DNA of 64,000 nt, taken from positions 50,056-114,055 of the forward strand of contig WGNL01000034.1 in assembly GCA_016124585.1 (NCBI GenBank), in the 5' to 3' direction. Positions within the stretch are counted from its first letter, which is position 1; the number at the start of each line of letters is the position of its first letter. The notes under the pieces are model-generated. The model saw only the letters and a program-made list of their open reading frames with translations. It was not told where the DNA came from and made no database searches. Positions 16,426 to 25,577 of the stretch are shown here, in pieces. Origin of the DNA: Bacteroidota bacterium. Lineage in GTDB: Bacteria; Bacteroidota; Bacteroidia; Chitinophagales; Saprospiraceae. Made by a program: the position numbers and the translations under genes.

Positions 16426-18717
16426 ATGAAACGAATTTGCATTTTCCTGCTCTGCCTGAGTTTTTTGTATGTCCAGAATGCTCAGGCCCAAGACGCCAAA
16501 ATGAAATCCTATATTGACGGCTTGATGAAAAAAATGACCGTCGAAGAAAAAATAGGACAACTTAATCTGCCAGTGGCTGGCTGGGTGCCCACTGGCACGA
16601 CCATGAGCAAGGACACAGAGGAAAAAATCATGGCAGGCAAGGTTGGGGGAATGTTCGGTTACTATGACCCCGAGCGAATGAAGGCAATCCAAAAAGTAGC
16701 TGTGGAGAAAAGCCGGATGAAAATTCCGCTGTTTTTCGGCTTGGATGTGATTCACGGCCACCGGACTATTTTCCCAATACCATTAGGATTGGCGGCAAGC
16801 TGGGACATGAAACTGATTGAAAAATCAGCCCGAATCGCAGCGCAAGAAGCTACCGCCGAGGGCCTCAACTGGACATTCTCACCGATGGTGGACATCGCCC
16901 GTGACCCCCGCTGGGGCCGTATCAGCGAGGGAAATGGCGAGGATCCATATCTCGGCTCCCAAATTGCGAAGGCAATGGTACATGGCTACCAAGGCGACGA
17001 TTTATCGAAAAACAATTCGATGATGGCATGCGTAAAACACTACGCCCTTTACGGTGGCGCCGAAGCTGGCCGGGACTACAACACCGTGGACATGAGTCGC
17101 AGTACCATGTTCAACTACTACCTGCCTCCTTACAAAGCTGCCGTGGACGCGGGCGTAGGGAGTGTGATGACCAGTTTCAACGTTGTGGACGAAGTGCCAG
17201 CCACCGCCAACCGCTGGCTGATGACTGATTTGCTCCGCAATCAATGGGGCTTCAAGGGATTTGTGGTAACGGACTACACGGCCATCAACGAGATGTCAGC
17301 GCACGGGCTTGGCGACTTGCAAACAGTTTCTGCCCTCGCCCTCAAAGCGGGCGTGGACATGGACATGGTGGGCGAAGGTTTTTTGACCACCCTGAAAAAA
17401 TCACTGGATGAAGGCAAGGTGAAAATGGCCGATATTGACCAAGCTTGCCGCCGGATTTTGGAAGCGAAATGGAAGATGGGGCTTTTTGAAGACCCCTATC
17501 GCCGCTTGGACACGAGCCGCCCGGCCAAGGAAATCATGACCGCTGAAAACCGCAAGGCTGCCCGTGAGATTGCGGCGCACAGTTTTGTTTTGTTGAAAAA
17601 TGACAACCAAATTTTGCCGTTGGCGAAAACTGGAAAAACAGTCGCTTTTGTCGGCCCATTCGTGGACAACCATCGGGATATGTTAGGCACCTGGGTCATT
17701 GGCGGCGAGTGGGAAAAATCTGTAAGTGTACTGGAAGGCATCAAAAACGTTGCTCCACAATTGAATATGATGTATTCAAAAGGCTCAAATATCACCGACG
17801 ACACTTCCTTCATCCATCGCCTGAATTTCTTCAACCAACCAAGGGTGACACTCGACCCGCTTTCACCAGAAACCATGCTTCGAATGGCTTTGGAGTCGAG
17901 TGCAAAAGCAGATGTAATCGTAGCTGTTCTGGGCGAATCGGAAAGCATGACAGGAGAATCGAGCAGCCGCACGGATATTGGCATTCCAGAGAGCCAGCGC
18001 ATTTTGTTGGAGGAACTGGTCAAAACTGGTAAGCCTGTTGTGTTGGTGCTTTTTACGGGTAGGCCGCTGACTTTGGAGTGGGAAGCAGCACATTGCGCAG
18101 CGATTCTTAACGTTTGGGCACCGGGCACCGAGGCAGGAAATGCCATTGCTGATGTGCTTTTTGGAGACGTGAATCCAAGTGGTAAATTATCTGCGACTTT
18201 TCCAAGGTCTGTTGGGCAAATTCCACTGTACTATAATCACAAACCGACTGGGCGTCCCTACTACGGTAGCTACCAGACCAAGTTCCAATCCAATTATTTG
18301 GACAGTTCCAATGATCCGTTGTTCCCCTTTGGCTATGGCATGGGCTATTCGCCTTTTGTTTATGAAGAAATGAAAACGAGCACTGCCAGCCTTTCCGGCA
18401 ACGCTAAATTGACAGCCAGCGTAAAAGTCAGCAATACAGGTAAAATGGCTGGAGAGGAAGTAGTGCAATTGTACATCAGCGACCCAGTGGCCAGCATCAG
18501 CCGACCCGTGAAGGAATTGAAAGCTTTCCAAAAAATCATGCTCCAACCCGGTGAAAGCAAAGTGGTGAGCTTCAATATCACGCCAGATGATTTGAAATTC
18601 TACGACACCAATTTGAAATATGATTGGGAAGGCGGTGAATTTAAAATCGGAATTGGAGGCAATTCAAAAGATGTAAAGGAAACGACGGTTAATTGGGCTA
18701 AAACAGCAAAGCCATAG
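16426..18717 (+). CDS. bglX: Glycoside hydrolase family 3 beta-glucosidase (BglX-like)
   Basis: 763 residues with signal peptide MKRICIFLLCLSFLYVQNAQA, so periplasmic. The GH3 N-terminal barrel contains the KHYALYGGAEAGRDYN substrate-binding block. The nucleophile aspartate lies in GFVVTDY near residue 283. The GH3 C-terminal domain begins near 375 with the SFVLLKNDN block and continues with AVLGESESMTGESSSRTDIGIP. A fibronectin-III-like domain closes the protein (TGKMAGEEVVQLYISDP). Likely releases glucose from beta-glucosides such as cellobiose. Its sequence is visibly richer in GC than its neighbours. Monocistronic, ended by the 18731 terminator. Confidence 0.95.
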   Translation: MKRICIFLLCLSFLYVQNAQAQDAKMKSYIDGLMKKMTVEEKIGQLNLPVAGWVPTGTTMSKDTEEKIMAGKVGGMFGYYDPERMKAIQKVAVEKSRMKIPLFFGLDVIHGHRTIFPIPLGLAASWDMKLIEKSARIAAQEATAEGLNWTFSPMVDIARDPRWGRISEGNGEDPYLGSQIAKAMVHGYQGDDLSKNNSMMACVKHYALYGGAEAGRDYNTVDMSRSTMFNYYLPPYKAAVDAGVGSVMTSFNVVDEVPATANRWLMTDLLRNQWGFKGFVVTDYTAINEMSAHGLGDLQTVSALALKAGVDMDMVGEGFLTTLKKSLDEGKVKMADIDQACRRILEAKWKMGLFEDPYRRLDTSRPAKEIMTAENRKAAREIAAHSFVLLKNDNQILPLAKTGKTVAFVGPFVDNHRDMLGTWVIGGEWEKSVSVLEGIKNVAPQLNMMYSKGSNITDDTSFIHRLNFFNQPRVTLDPLSPETMLRMALESSAKADVIVAVLGESESMTGESSSRTDIGIPESQRILLEELVKTGKPVVLVLFTGRPLTLEWEAAHCAAILNVWAPGTEAGNAIADVLFGDVNPSGKLSATFPRSVGQIPLYYNHKPTGRPYYGSYQTKFQSNYLDSSNDPLFPFGYGMGYSPFVYEEMKTSTASLSGNAKLTASVKVSNTGKMAGEEVVQLYISDPVASISRPVKELKAFQKIMLQPGESKVVSFNITPDDLKFYDTNLKYDWEGGEFKIGIGGNSKDVKETTVNWAKTAKP

Positions 18718-18730
18718 TCATTCTAAAGCA

Positions 18731-18761
18731 GAGGTGACACCTTTTATAAAGGTGTCACCTC
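18731..18761. terminator. Bidirectional intrinsic terminator between bglX and the GNAT-methyltransferase gene
   Basis: GAGGTGACACCTTT and AAAGGTGTCACCTC pair perfectly over 14 bp around a 3-nt loop, between convergent stops at 18717 and 18769. Confidence 0.9.
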
Positions 18762-18768
18762 TATATTC

Positions 18769-19869
18769 TTAGCCTTTTTTCCTCGCAATATAAATAAGGT
18801 GAGTGTCCTTTCTGTCACCGGGCTTAGGATATATTTTCCGTTTAATCTCCATTAATTCAAATCCATTTTTGCTAAAACATTCTTCCAGAAAATCAGCTTG
18901 GTGGAAATAAACAAACATCTTGAAACGCCCGTCACTGCTGGTTTCGTAGCCCGATTTTTTATAATCATCCTCAATGGCGCTTAAATATAGCAGCCCTTCT
19001 TGGTTCAATAAATTGGCGCAATCCTTCACCAATTTAGCAGTTTCTTCTTTGGATAAATAAGGCAAGCAAAAGCCGCAAACGATACCATCATATTTTTCAT
19101 TAATCCTGTCAATATCCCGGCAATCCATTACCTCAAACTTAGCATTGGGGTTGTTCTGCTTGGCCAATTCAATCATATTCGAAGACAAATCAATGCCTGT
19201 GATATTGAAATCAGGCTGCTTTCTCAAAAAATAACGGGTGATGTTTCCCGGTCCGCATCCTATTTCAAAAATACTTGCATTGGGCTTATTGATTGACTGA
19301 ATAAAAGCGTCGTAAGTATCATCATATAAGTCCAAGTCCATGAACTTATCATTGTATATGTTGGCAATATTGTCCCATATTTGGAGTATGGGAGCATTCG
19401 TCTCTTTTAGCTTCATTTTTAAAATGGGATAATCTTTTCTTTCGGAATCCTTTTCTGTCCTGTCATAAGTGACGAAACCCATTTTTTTATAAAACCTGAC
19501 TGCCGCCGTATTCTGTTCATTGACATCTACTTGGTTTGCTTTAAGGTCTTGAATAGCAAAATCCATTAGCTTTTTGCCGAGTCCTCGGCCAATATATTCA
19601 GACACTAGGAACAACATTTCCACCTTATTTTCAGCAACGCCAATAAATCCCAAAATCTGCTTTTTTTCAACCAAACAATAAACGCTGAATTGCGTGAAGT
19701 CTATCGTTTCGACAATCGATTTAAAATAAGCTATATCTTCCAGTTTAACAAAATCATGGGTAGCACGAACCGATTTCTCCCAGACTTCAATTATCTGTTT
19801 CCTGTATTTATCCTCGTAGGGTTTTATTTCAATTTTTAAATTCATCATATCATTAAGTATTTGATTCAC
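18769..19869 (-). CDS. GNAT acetyltransferase-SAM methyltransferase fusion
   Basis: 366 residues in one uninterrupted frame. Residues 10-155 are a GNAT N-acetyltransferase: acetyl-CoA-binding region VSEYIGRGLGKKLMDFA, then the NTAAVRFYKKMGF block. Residues 160-366 are a class I SAM-dependent methyltransferase with motif I EIGCGPGN, followed by TGIDLSSNMIELAKQ and VMDCRDI. The two domains usually exist as separate genes, so the fusion suggests linked modification of one substrate, which is unknown. The start could be the Met at 19869 or one of the two at 19845-19848, which sit directly before the GNAT domain. Confidence 0.85.
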   Translation of the reverse strand: MNQILNDMMNLKIEIKPYEDKYRKQIIEVWEKSVRATHDFVKLEDIAYFKSIVETIDFTQFSVYCLVEKKQILGFIGVAENKVEMLFLVSEYIGRGLGKKLMDFAIQDLKANQVDVNEQNTAAVRFYKKMGFVTYDRTEKDSERKDYPILKMKLKETNAPILQIWDNIANIYNDKFMDLDLYDDTYDAFIQSINKPNASIFEIGCGPGNITRYFLRKQPDFNITGIDLSSNMIELAKQNNPNAKFEVMDCRDIDRINEKYDGIVCGFCLPYLSKEETAKLVKDCANLLNQEGLLYLSAIEDDYKKSGYETSSDGRFKMFVYFHQADFLEECFSKNGFELMEIKRKIYPKPGDRKDTHLIYIARKKG

Positions 19870-19925
19870 TTCTTAAACTTAGTAACTTGAATGGAAGCCC
19901 AAAGATTCAAATTACCCCAAAATAA

Positions 19926-19956
19926 AAGGCTTCCAACTATGACAGTTGAAAGCCTT
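19926..19956 (-). terminator. Intrinsic terminator of the haem-binding protein gene
   Basis: AAGGCTT...AAGCCTT with an inner CAACT/AGTTG pairing and one bulge, followed on the minus strand by TTTTATTTT. It lies 20 bp beyond the stop at 19976. Confidence 0.8.
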
Positions 19957-19975
19957 CAATGTAATCATGAAATAA

Positions 19976-20470
19976 TTATTTTCTTCGTTTGAGTACTAAA
20001 CTATCTGCCGGATAGTTTGCTTTCAAATAATCCATATTCGACTGTGCCCAATTAATGAGCGTGGTGCGTTGTTCATCTGTCAGTTTAGCTTCTGGGTGTA
20101 AGCCAAAAAAAGTATAACTGGCAATGGGCATCTCATTATCCTTTACATTGTCAATTACTTCATCGAATTTATGATTCTGCACCGCAATTGGAAGTTTGGC
20201 AATGGTAGAGAAATTCAAATGCTGTTTTCCTCCTTTCACATGACTATTCAACCACCAAGCCGTCGGTTGGATATTGGCATACCAAGGATATTCTGTCAAA
20301 TTGCTGTGGCAATCATTGCAGGCCCCTTTTAAAATAGTTCTCACGTCTTCAGGCACCGTATATTTAGTGGCTAAACCATAGGTTTCATCGCCAGAAAGAT
20401 TGCGCTCTGGTTTAATAAATTGAATGATTACCAAAATCACCAACAGGGCTAAAAGAATTTTCTTTATCAT
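19976..20470 (-). CDS. Haem-binding domain protein (c-type CxxCH)
   Basis: 164 residues. A single N-terminal hydrophobic segment (about 4-18) serves as signal or anchor. The CNDCH motif near residue 51 is a c-type haem attachment site, followed by NLTEYPWYANIQPTAWWLNSHV, a block typical of the Bacteroidota haem-binding domain family (PF14376, from memory). It should be exported and may carry one haem for electron transfer. It lies upstream of the GNAT fusion gene but has its own terminator. Confidence 0.85.
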   Translation of the reverse strand: MIKKILLALLVILVIIQFIKPERNLSGDETYGLATKYTVPEDVRTILKGACNDCHSNLTEYPWYANIQPTAWWLNSHVKGGKQHLNFSTIAKLPIAVQNHKFDEVIDNVKDNEMPIASYTFFGLHPEAKLTDEQRTTLINWAQSNMDYLKANYPADSLVLKRRK

Positions 20471-20584
20471 AAGTTTTGCTTTTAAAATATTGAGTAGGTG
20501 TGGAAGCAGGACAAGTATCGCAATTTAAATCAATACTCCATCCCTGCTTACCTCACAAACTCGAAATAGGCGTAAATGTTTTTA

Positions 20585-23185
20585 TTAACCCATCATATCG
20601 GAGCCCTGCATATTCATGCGCATATTCTTGCGTTTGAACAATGAGGTGTCCATTTTCCCAAATCGATAGGAAAAATTAAGCCGAATTACCTGTGAGTCAC
20701 GATATTGGTATTGGTCAAGTATGAACAATTCGGAGGAAGTATGTGTCCCATTTCGACGAGTCCTGAAAATGTCGTTCATATTCAAAGTCAATGACCCTTT
20801 TTTCTTCAAAATCTCCATTCGTAGAGCCGCATCTATGTACCAGTTCGAAAGCGTATAACCCTGAGATGTGTTGGTAGGTCCTGGATCCCATGGCATCCGG
20901 TTTCCACTATCCGGGGTGAAAGATGCCTTACTTCTATACTCCCCTGAAAGTTGTAAAGTCAATCCAGCAGGTAGTTTAACCTGTACGTTTTCTTTTACAA
21001 ACCAGCTCAAACGGTCAATTTTCACACCTTCGGCAAAATTCGTTGCATCCACTTGGCTCTGATAAACATTCAGATTGGTGGTGAAGTCCAAAAACTTGAA
21101 AAAAGAATTTTTCAATGTTACCTCTGCACCATAAGCTTGGCTGCTTTTGGAATTGCCGTAAGTAATGAGCGGAACCACAGTCCCTTCAAGGTTAGCGGCA
21201 GAATCCAATTGCGATACAATCAAGTTTGAATTGCGCTTGTAATACAGCGAAAACAACAAGTTGTGTCCCTGTTTGAAGATGTTCTGATAAGAAAGCTCAA
21301 TTGAATTGGCGAACTCTGGCTCCAATTCTGGGTTTCCACGACGCAAGGACTCTTTGTTGGAATAATCCGTGAACGGCATGGTCTGGAAGAAATTCGGGCG
21401 ATTGATTCGCCTAGTGTAAGCAAATTGGATATTGTCCAAGTCATTCAGTTTGTATGTGACAAAGCCACTAGGAAACAGACTAAACGGGAATGCAATTGTG
21501 AAAGAAGAATCCCTATCGGTCAGCGAACCAGTGTATTTGCTGCTTTCAGCACGGAGTCCAAGCTGGTAACCCCAATTACTGAATTGTTGACTGAACTGGC
21601 CGTAAGCAGCATAGACATCATCGCTGAACTTGTAATGGTCGGCCAAAGATGAAACGTGGGTGGTGTCACCATTTTCCTGATAAAAATAATTCAGGTTATC
21701 ATTTTTGTTGCGGCGCAATGCTGCCCGCACCCCACCTTCCAATTTCATATTGTCGCCAAGCGGGTTCACAAAGTCAGATTGAAAGGTCATGAACTGGCCC
21801 CGGCCAGTACCTTCTTGGGCTTCCCTAAGTTCAGGTTTTATTCCAAGATAATCAGTCAAATAATCACTGCTGCCGTAGAATTTCACCCGGTTGTAGTTTG
21901 CATCTGCCGTCCATTCAGCGCCAACTTTAGGGAATAAATGCTTAAACTGGACCGAACTGCCTATGTTCCGAAAGTTTCGGTCTTGGTCGGTAGTACGCTC
22001 GTATTTGCTGGAAATCGGAGTAGCGTAAAGCGAGTCAGTCGTCACCGTTAAAAAATCGTTTGGCGCAAAATGACCACGGGTGTAGCTACCAGACAACGTC
22101 AGCGTGTTCCGATTGTCCATGAACCAGTCGAAACCTGCACGCCCGTTGGCAAAATACCCGCTCATTCTGTCGTCAACGATTTGATTGACGTTCGTCAAAG
22201 GTTCGCCAATCAAGTTATCTCTGGTTGTCACTCCTGAGCTTTTGCTTTTCCTTTTGTTAAAATTGCCGCTAACAAACAGGTTTGTCTTGTCGGCACGGGC
22301 ATTCACGTCCCCACCTAAATTGAAGCCCTTACGGGTATCAGTTCCAGCCCGCACGTTACCATTGTAGCCGAGCCTTTTTTCCTTTTTCAAAACAATATTG
22401 ATGATACCAGCCGTGCCACCGCCAGCGTCATATTTGGCAGAAGGGTTCGTGATGACTTCCACGCTCTCGATAGCGTCCGCCGAGATTTGGTCAAGGCTGA
22501 GCGTGGTAGGACGACCATCCACAAAAATCTGCGGGGAACCATTGCGAAGCGAAACATTGCCATCCAAATCAACGGACAGCGACGGCACGTTTTTCAGGGC
22601 ATCCTGTGCATTACCACCTGCGGTGGAGGCATCCTTGTCCACCCGGTACACTTTTTTGTCCAGTGCCAATGTGGTCTGAGCGGCTTCGGCAGTGACGGTC
22701 ACTTCTGCCAGTGTTTCCGATGAGTTAATCAATTTAATATTACCGAGATCCTTGTCAAAGCCACCAGCTGGCATCTGGCCACCGGGCTTAAAGCCGAAAC
22801 TGACCTTTTGGGTCAGTTCAGCGTAACCGATGAATGAGATTTTCAGGTTGAAATCGCCCATCACCGGCAGTTTTTCAAGGCTGAAATCTCCGTTGTCCTC
22901 TGTGATTTGGCCAGTGATAAGTTCTTCCCTCATGGCTTTGGTCACAGTATCAAACTGCATCTTGTAGAGTTGCACTGTGGCATAGCCGACACCTTTGTTG
23001 TTTTCATCCACAACCTTGCCGTAGAAATGGCCGATGTTCATTTGGCCACCGCCGCCTGGGCCTTTGCCACCACCGGGAGCGCCCGGCCAGTTTTGTGCGT
23101 TGAGTTGCGAAGCAAAAAATGCAAATGCCAAAACTAGCCCTGCATAAAAAAAACTTTTCTTTCTAGCGTAATTTGATTTTTTCAT
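20585..23185 (-). CDS. Outer-membrane beta-barrel family protein (TonB-receptor-like, OMP_b-brl_3)
   Basis: 866 residues with signal peptide ending LNAQ, then a low-complexity Gly/Pro stretch (GAPGGGKGPGGGGQ). A carboxypeptidase-regulatory-like domain follows (GKVVDENNKGVGYATVQL, ending near 150). A plug-like domain carries DKKVYRVDKDASTAGGNAQD and SVEVITNPSAKYDA. The remaining 600 residues are a barrel with alternating aromatic strands. The family sits in the outer membrane, but no TonB box is evident, so ligand and energy coupling are unknown. It is divergent from a LytS/LytR-type operon that may control it. Confidence 0.88.
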   Translation of the reverse strand: MKKSNYARKKSFFYAGLVLAFAFFASQLNAQNWPGAPGGGKGPGGGGQMNIGHFYGKVVDENNKGVGYATVQLYKMQFDTVTKAMREELITGQITEDNGDFSLEKLPVMGDFNLKISFIGYAELTQKVSFGFKPGGQMPAGGFDKDLGNIKLINSSETLAEVTVTAEAAQTTLALDKKVYRVDKDASTAGGNAQDALKNVPSLSVDLDGNVSLRNGSPQIFVDGRPTTLSLDQISADAIESVEVITNPSAKYDAGGGTAGIINIVLKKEKRLGYNGNVRAGTDTRKGFNLGGDVNARADKTNLFVSGNFNKRKSKSSGVTTRDNLIGEPLTNVNQIVDDRMSGYFANGRAGFDWFMDNRNTLTLSGSYTRGHFAPNDFLTVTTDSLYATPISSKYERTTDQDRNFRNIGSSVQFKHLFPKVGAEWTADANYNRVKFYGSSDYLTDYLGIKPELREAQEGTGRGQFMTFQSDFVNPLGDNMKLEGGVRAALRRNKNDNLNYFYQENGDTTHVSSLADHYKFSDDVYAAYGQFSQQFSNWGYQLGLRAESSKYTGSLTDRDSSFTIAFPFSLFPSGFVTYKLNDLDNIQFAYTRRINRPNFFQTMPFTDYSNKESLRRGNPELEPEFANSIELSYQNIFKQGHNLLFSLYYKRNSNLIVSQLDSAANLEGTVVPLITYGNSKSSQAYGAEVTLKNSFFKFLDFTTNLNVYQSQVDATNFAEGVKIDRLSWFVKENVQVKLPAGLTLQLSGEYRSKASFTPDSGNRMPWDPGPTNTSQGYTLSNWYIDAALRMEILKKKGSLTLNMNDIFRTRRNGTHTSSELFILDQYQYRDSQVIRLNFSYRFGKMDTSLFKRKNMRMNMQGSDMMG

Positions 23186-23393
23186 GATAACAGTAGGTGA
23201 TTTTTGAAACTTGAACGCAAAGGAAAAGGAAACGTTTGGCCCGTGTTTAGGTTATCGCCAAATGATGATATTGTGGAGATGAAAGCGCATGGCATGGGGA
23301 TTTTCCTTGTAAACGATTTGTAAATGCCGAAAATTCATCTTTTATCGCCACAAATCCTTTTTTCATCGCTTCTCAAAAAACTGGGCGAGCTAA
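23186..23393. promoter_or_regulatory. Divergent regulatory region between the OMP gene and the kinase operon
   Basis: 208 bp between divergent starts. The motif TTATCGCCA occurs twice in direct orientation (23251-23259 and 23341-23349), each followed by an AAAT within a few bases. Paired direct repeats upstream of a LytTR-regulated gene would fit LytTR operators, but the 90-bp spacing is far larger than usual, so this is only a candidate. Confidence 0.3.
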
Positions 23394-24464
23394 TTGTCTA
23401 GTTTTGAGACAGTTCTGAAAAAGATTACTCATTCGATGACGATTTTCGGCAAAAAAATACCTTCAGACATACTCTTTAAAGTCCTTTTCCACCTTATCCT
23501 CTGGACGATTTGGATTACTTTGCCATTGATAAACAATGCCGACAATCCTCGCTTTCGCCTTTTCTCAATTGCAGTCATTCCTGTCACGCTCACCAATATC
23601 CCGTTGTTTCTGCTGAATTCCGAGTTTCTCATCCCCTCAGTTTTCAAAAAGCGGGGCATGTCAGCCTACCTGCTTTCCCTGTTGGGGCTCATAGCGATTT
23701 TTGCTTTTATTCAGAACTTTATGAAGGAAGCCATCATCCCTGATGAACTGATGCGCAAGCACAACGACGTCTTCTGGGCAGTGATTCCAGTGCTGTTCGT
23801 GACGGCCATCAGCACTGGCTACGGCTTTATTTATCTTTTGAACAAGCAGGAAAATGCTAGAAAACAAGAGGAGGAAGAGCGCCTAAAATCGGAATTAGCT
23901 TTCTTGCGCTCGCAAATCAGCCCGCATTTCATCTTCAACGTACTTAACAGCATTGTTTACCTCATCCGCTCAAAATCAAACCAAGCGGAGTCAGTAACCA
24001 TCAAACTTTCTGAATTGATGCGCTACCTCCTCTATGAATCTGGCGATGCGCAGGTTTCCTTGGAAAAAGAAGTGGAGTATCTAAAAAATTATGTTGAGCT
24101 TCAAAAAATCCGCTTTGAGGAAGATGTGGAAATACGGTTGGACATCGAAGGCAATCCCAGTTCACAGTTGATAGAACCTATGCTGATGATTCCCTTTGTT
24201 GAAAATGCCTTCAAGCATGGTGTCGGCCTGATAAAAGACCCCATCATCGACATCCAATTAAAAATAGAGGAGAAGACGCTGACTTTTTCTGTCAAAAACA
24301 AAACTACTGAAATCGAAACGGAGGACAAGGACGGCGCTTCTGGTATCGGCTTGCGCAATGTTCAGCGGCGTTTAGAGTTGCTTTATCCCGGTCGGCATGA
24401 ATTGAAGATTGTGAATAAAGACGAGTGGTTTGAAGTCGAAATGAGGATTATGACCAATGCCTGA
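23394..24464 (+). CDS. LytS-type sensor histidine kinase
   Basis: 356 residues from a TTG at 23394, or 342 from the ATG at 23436 (MTIFGKKIP); the choice is uncertain. Four hydrophobic helices occupy about 30-155, then a short coiled linker. The His_kinase block RSQISPHFIFNVLNS near 172-186 holds the phospho-acceptor His. The ATPase domain has IPFVENAFKHG and the GIGLRNVQRRLELLY G-box. This is the architecture of LytS/YehU-like kinases that phosphorylate LytTR regulators. It probably partners with the regulator at 25578, with which it shares an operon interrupted by an aldo-keto reductase gene. Confidence 0.9.
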   Translation: MSSFETVLKKITHSMTIFGKKIPSDILFKVLFHLILWTIWITLPLINNADNPRFRLFSIAVIPVTLTNIPLFLLNSEFLIPSVFKKRGMSAYLLSLLGLIAIFAFIQNFMKEAIIPDELMRKHNDVFWAVIPVLFVTAISTGYGFIYLLNKQENARKQEEEERLKSELAFLRSQISPHFIFNVLNSIVYLIRSKSNQAESVTIKLSELMRYLLYESGDAQVSLEKEVEYLKNYVELQKIRFEEDVEIRLDIEGNPSSQLIEPMLMIPFVENAFKHGVGLIKDPIIDIQLKIEEKTLTFSVKNKTTEIETEDKDGASGIGLRNVQRRLELLYPGRHELKIVNKDEWFEVEMRIMTNA

Positions 24465-24542
24465 AAAGGTTTTTTCATCCTCCTTGCGCAAAATCCCACC
24501 TGATTTCCCCAACTTCACGGCTTCACCAAATCAGGCACTTCA

Positions 24543-25562
24543 ATGAAAATCAACGACAAATACGACCCCGGATTTTACCGAGCCAACGATTCCCGCTACG
24601 AGCGCATGATGTATCGCCGCTGCGGCAAAAGCGGGCTGCTGTTGCCCATGCTTTCCGTGGGGCTTTGGCATAATTTCGGGCATACCGACGACCTAGAAAA
24701 CGCCAGGAACATCCTTCGCACTTCCTTCGACCACGGCATTACCCATTTTGACCTTGCCAATAATTATGGTCCTCCCTACGGTGCCGCCGAGGAGAATTTT
24801 GGCCGACTCTTTCGGCAAGATTGGAAACCCTATCGGGATGAACTGATATTGTCAACCAAGGCAGGATGGGACATGTGGCCCGGCCCTTACGGTACGATGG
24901 GTTCCCGGAAATACCTCATCGCCAGCCTCGACCAGAGCCTCCAGCGCATGGGTGTGGATTACGTGGATATTTTCTACCATCACCGTCCTGACCCAGAGAC
25001 ACCTCTGGAAGAAACGATGGCAGCACTTGACCACATCGTTCGCCAGGGGAAAGCACTTTACGTGGGCATTTCCCAGTACCAAGCTGCCGACGCCGACCGT
25101 GCTGCGAATATTTTGCGGAGCCTTGGCACTCCGCTACTCATCCATCAGCCAAGGTACAGCATGTTTGACCGCTGGGTAGAGGGCGGCTTGTTGGATGTCC
25201 TTGAAAATCAAGGCGTTGGAGCAATTGCCTTTAGCCCGTTGGAGCAAGGCATCCTCACTGATAAATACCTGAAAGGCTTGCCCGCCGATTCCAGAATCGT
25301 GAAAGATGGGCGCTATTTGCAAAAAGATAAGCTTACACCGGAGCTACTGGAAAAAGTTAGCAACCTCAATGAAATTGCGAAGCAAAGAGGTCAAACTTTG
25401 GCGCAAATGGCTGTTGCTTGGCTGTTGAAAGACCCAAGAATCACCACCGTGCTGGTAGGAGCCAGCAGCCCGTCCCAGATGCTGGACAATATCGGTTGTT
25501 TGAAAAACCTAGAGTTTTCAGCGGAAGAATTGAAGGAAATTGCGAAGTGGATAAATGACTAA
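24543..25562 (+). CDS. Aldo/keto reductase (YghZ/L-glyceraldehyde 3-phosphate reductase-like)
   Basis: 339 residues with the AKR barrel signatures: NWY-equivalent DLANNYGPPYG, STKAGWDMWPGPYG with the catalytic Lys, and YVDIFYHHRPDPETPLEETM carrying the catalytic His. The PGPYG segment and VGLWHNFG start resemble the YghZ subgroup, which reduces L-glyceraldehyde 3-phosphate and methylglyoxal using NADPH; subgroup assignment is from memory of motifs. It sits 78 bp after the kinase and 15 bp before the regulator, unusual for a two-component locus. Confidence 0.9.
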   Translation: MKINDKYDPGFYRANDSRYERMMYRRCGKSGLLLPMLSVGLWHNFGHTDDLENARNILRTSFDHGITHFDLANNYGPPYGAAEENFGRLFRQDWKPYRDELILSTKAGWDMWPGPYGTMGSRKYLIASLDQSLQRMGVDYVDIFYHHRPDPETPLEETMAALDHIVRQGKALYVGISQYQAADADRAANILRSLGTPLLIHQPRYSMFDRWVEGGLLDVLENQGVGAIAFSPLEQGILTDKYLKGLPADSRIVKDGRYLQKDKLTPELLEKVSNLNEIAKQRGQTLAQMAVAWLLKDPRITTVLVGASSPSQMLDNIGCLKNLEFSAEELKEIAKWIND

Positions 25563-25577
25563 TGACACCAATGTTAA

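Noticed and set aside
17496..18146. Minus-strand frame of 216 residues opposite bglX
   Set aside because: Antisense shadow of a GC-rich gene; no conserved motifs.
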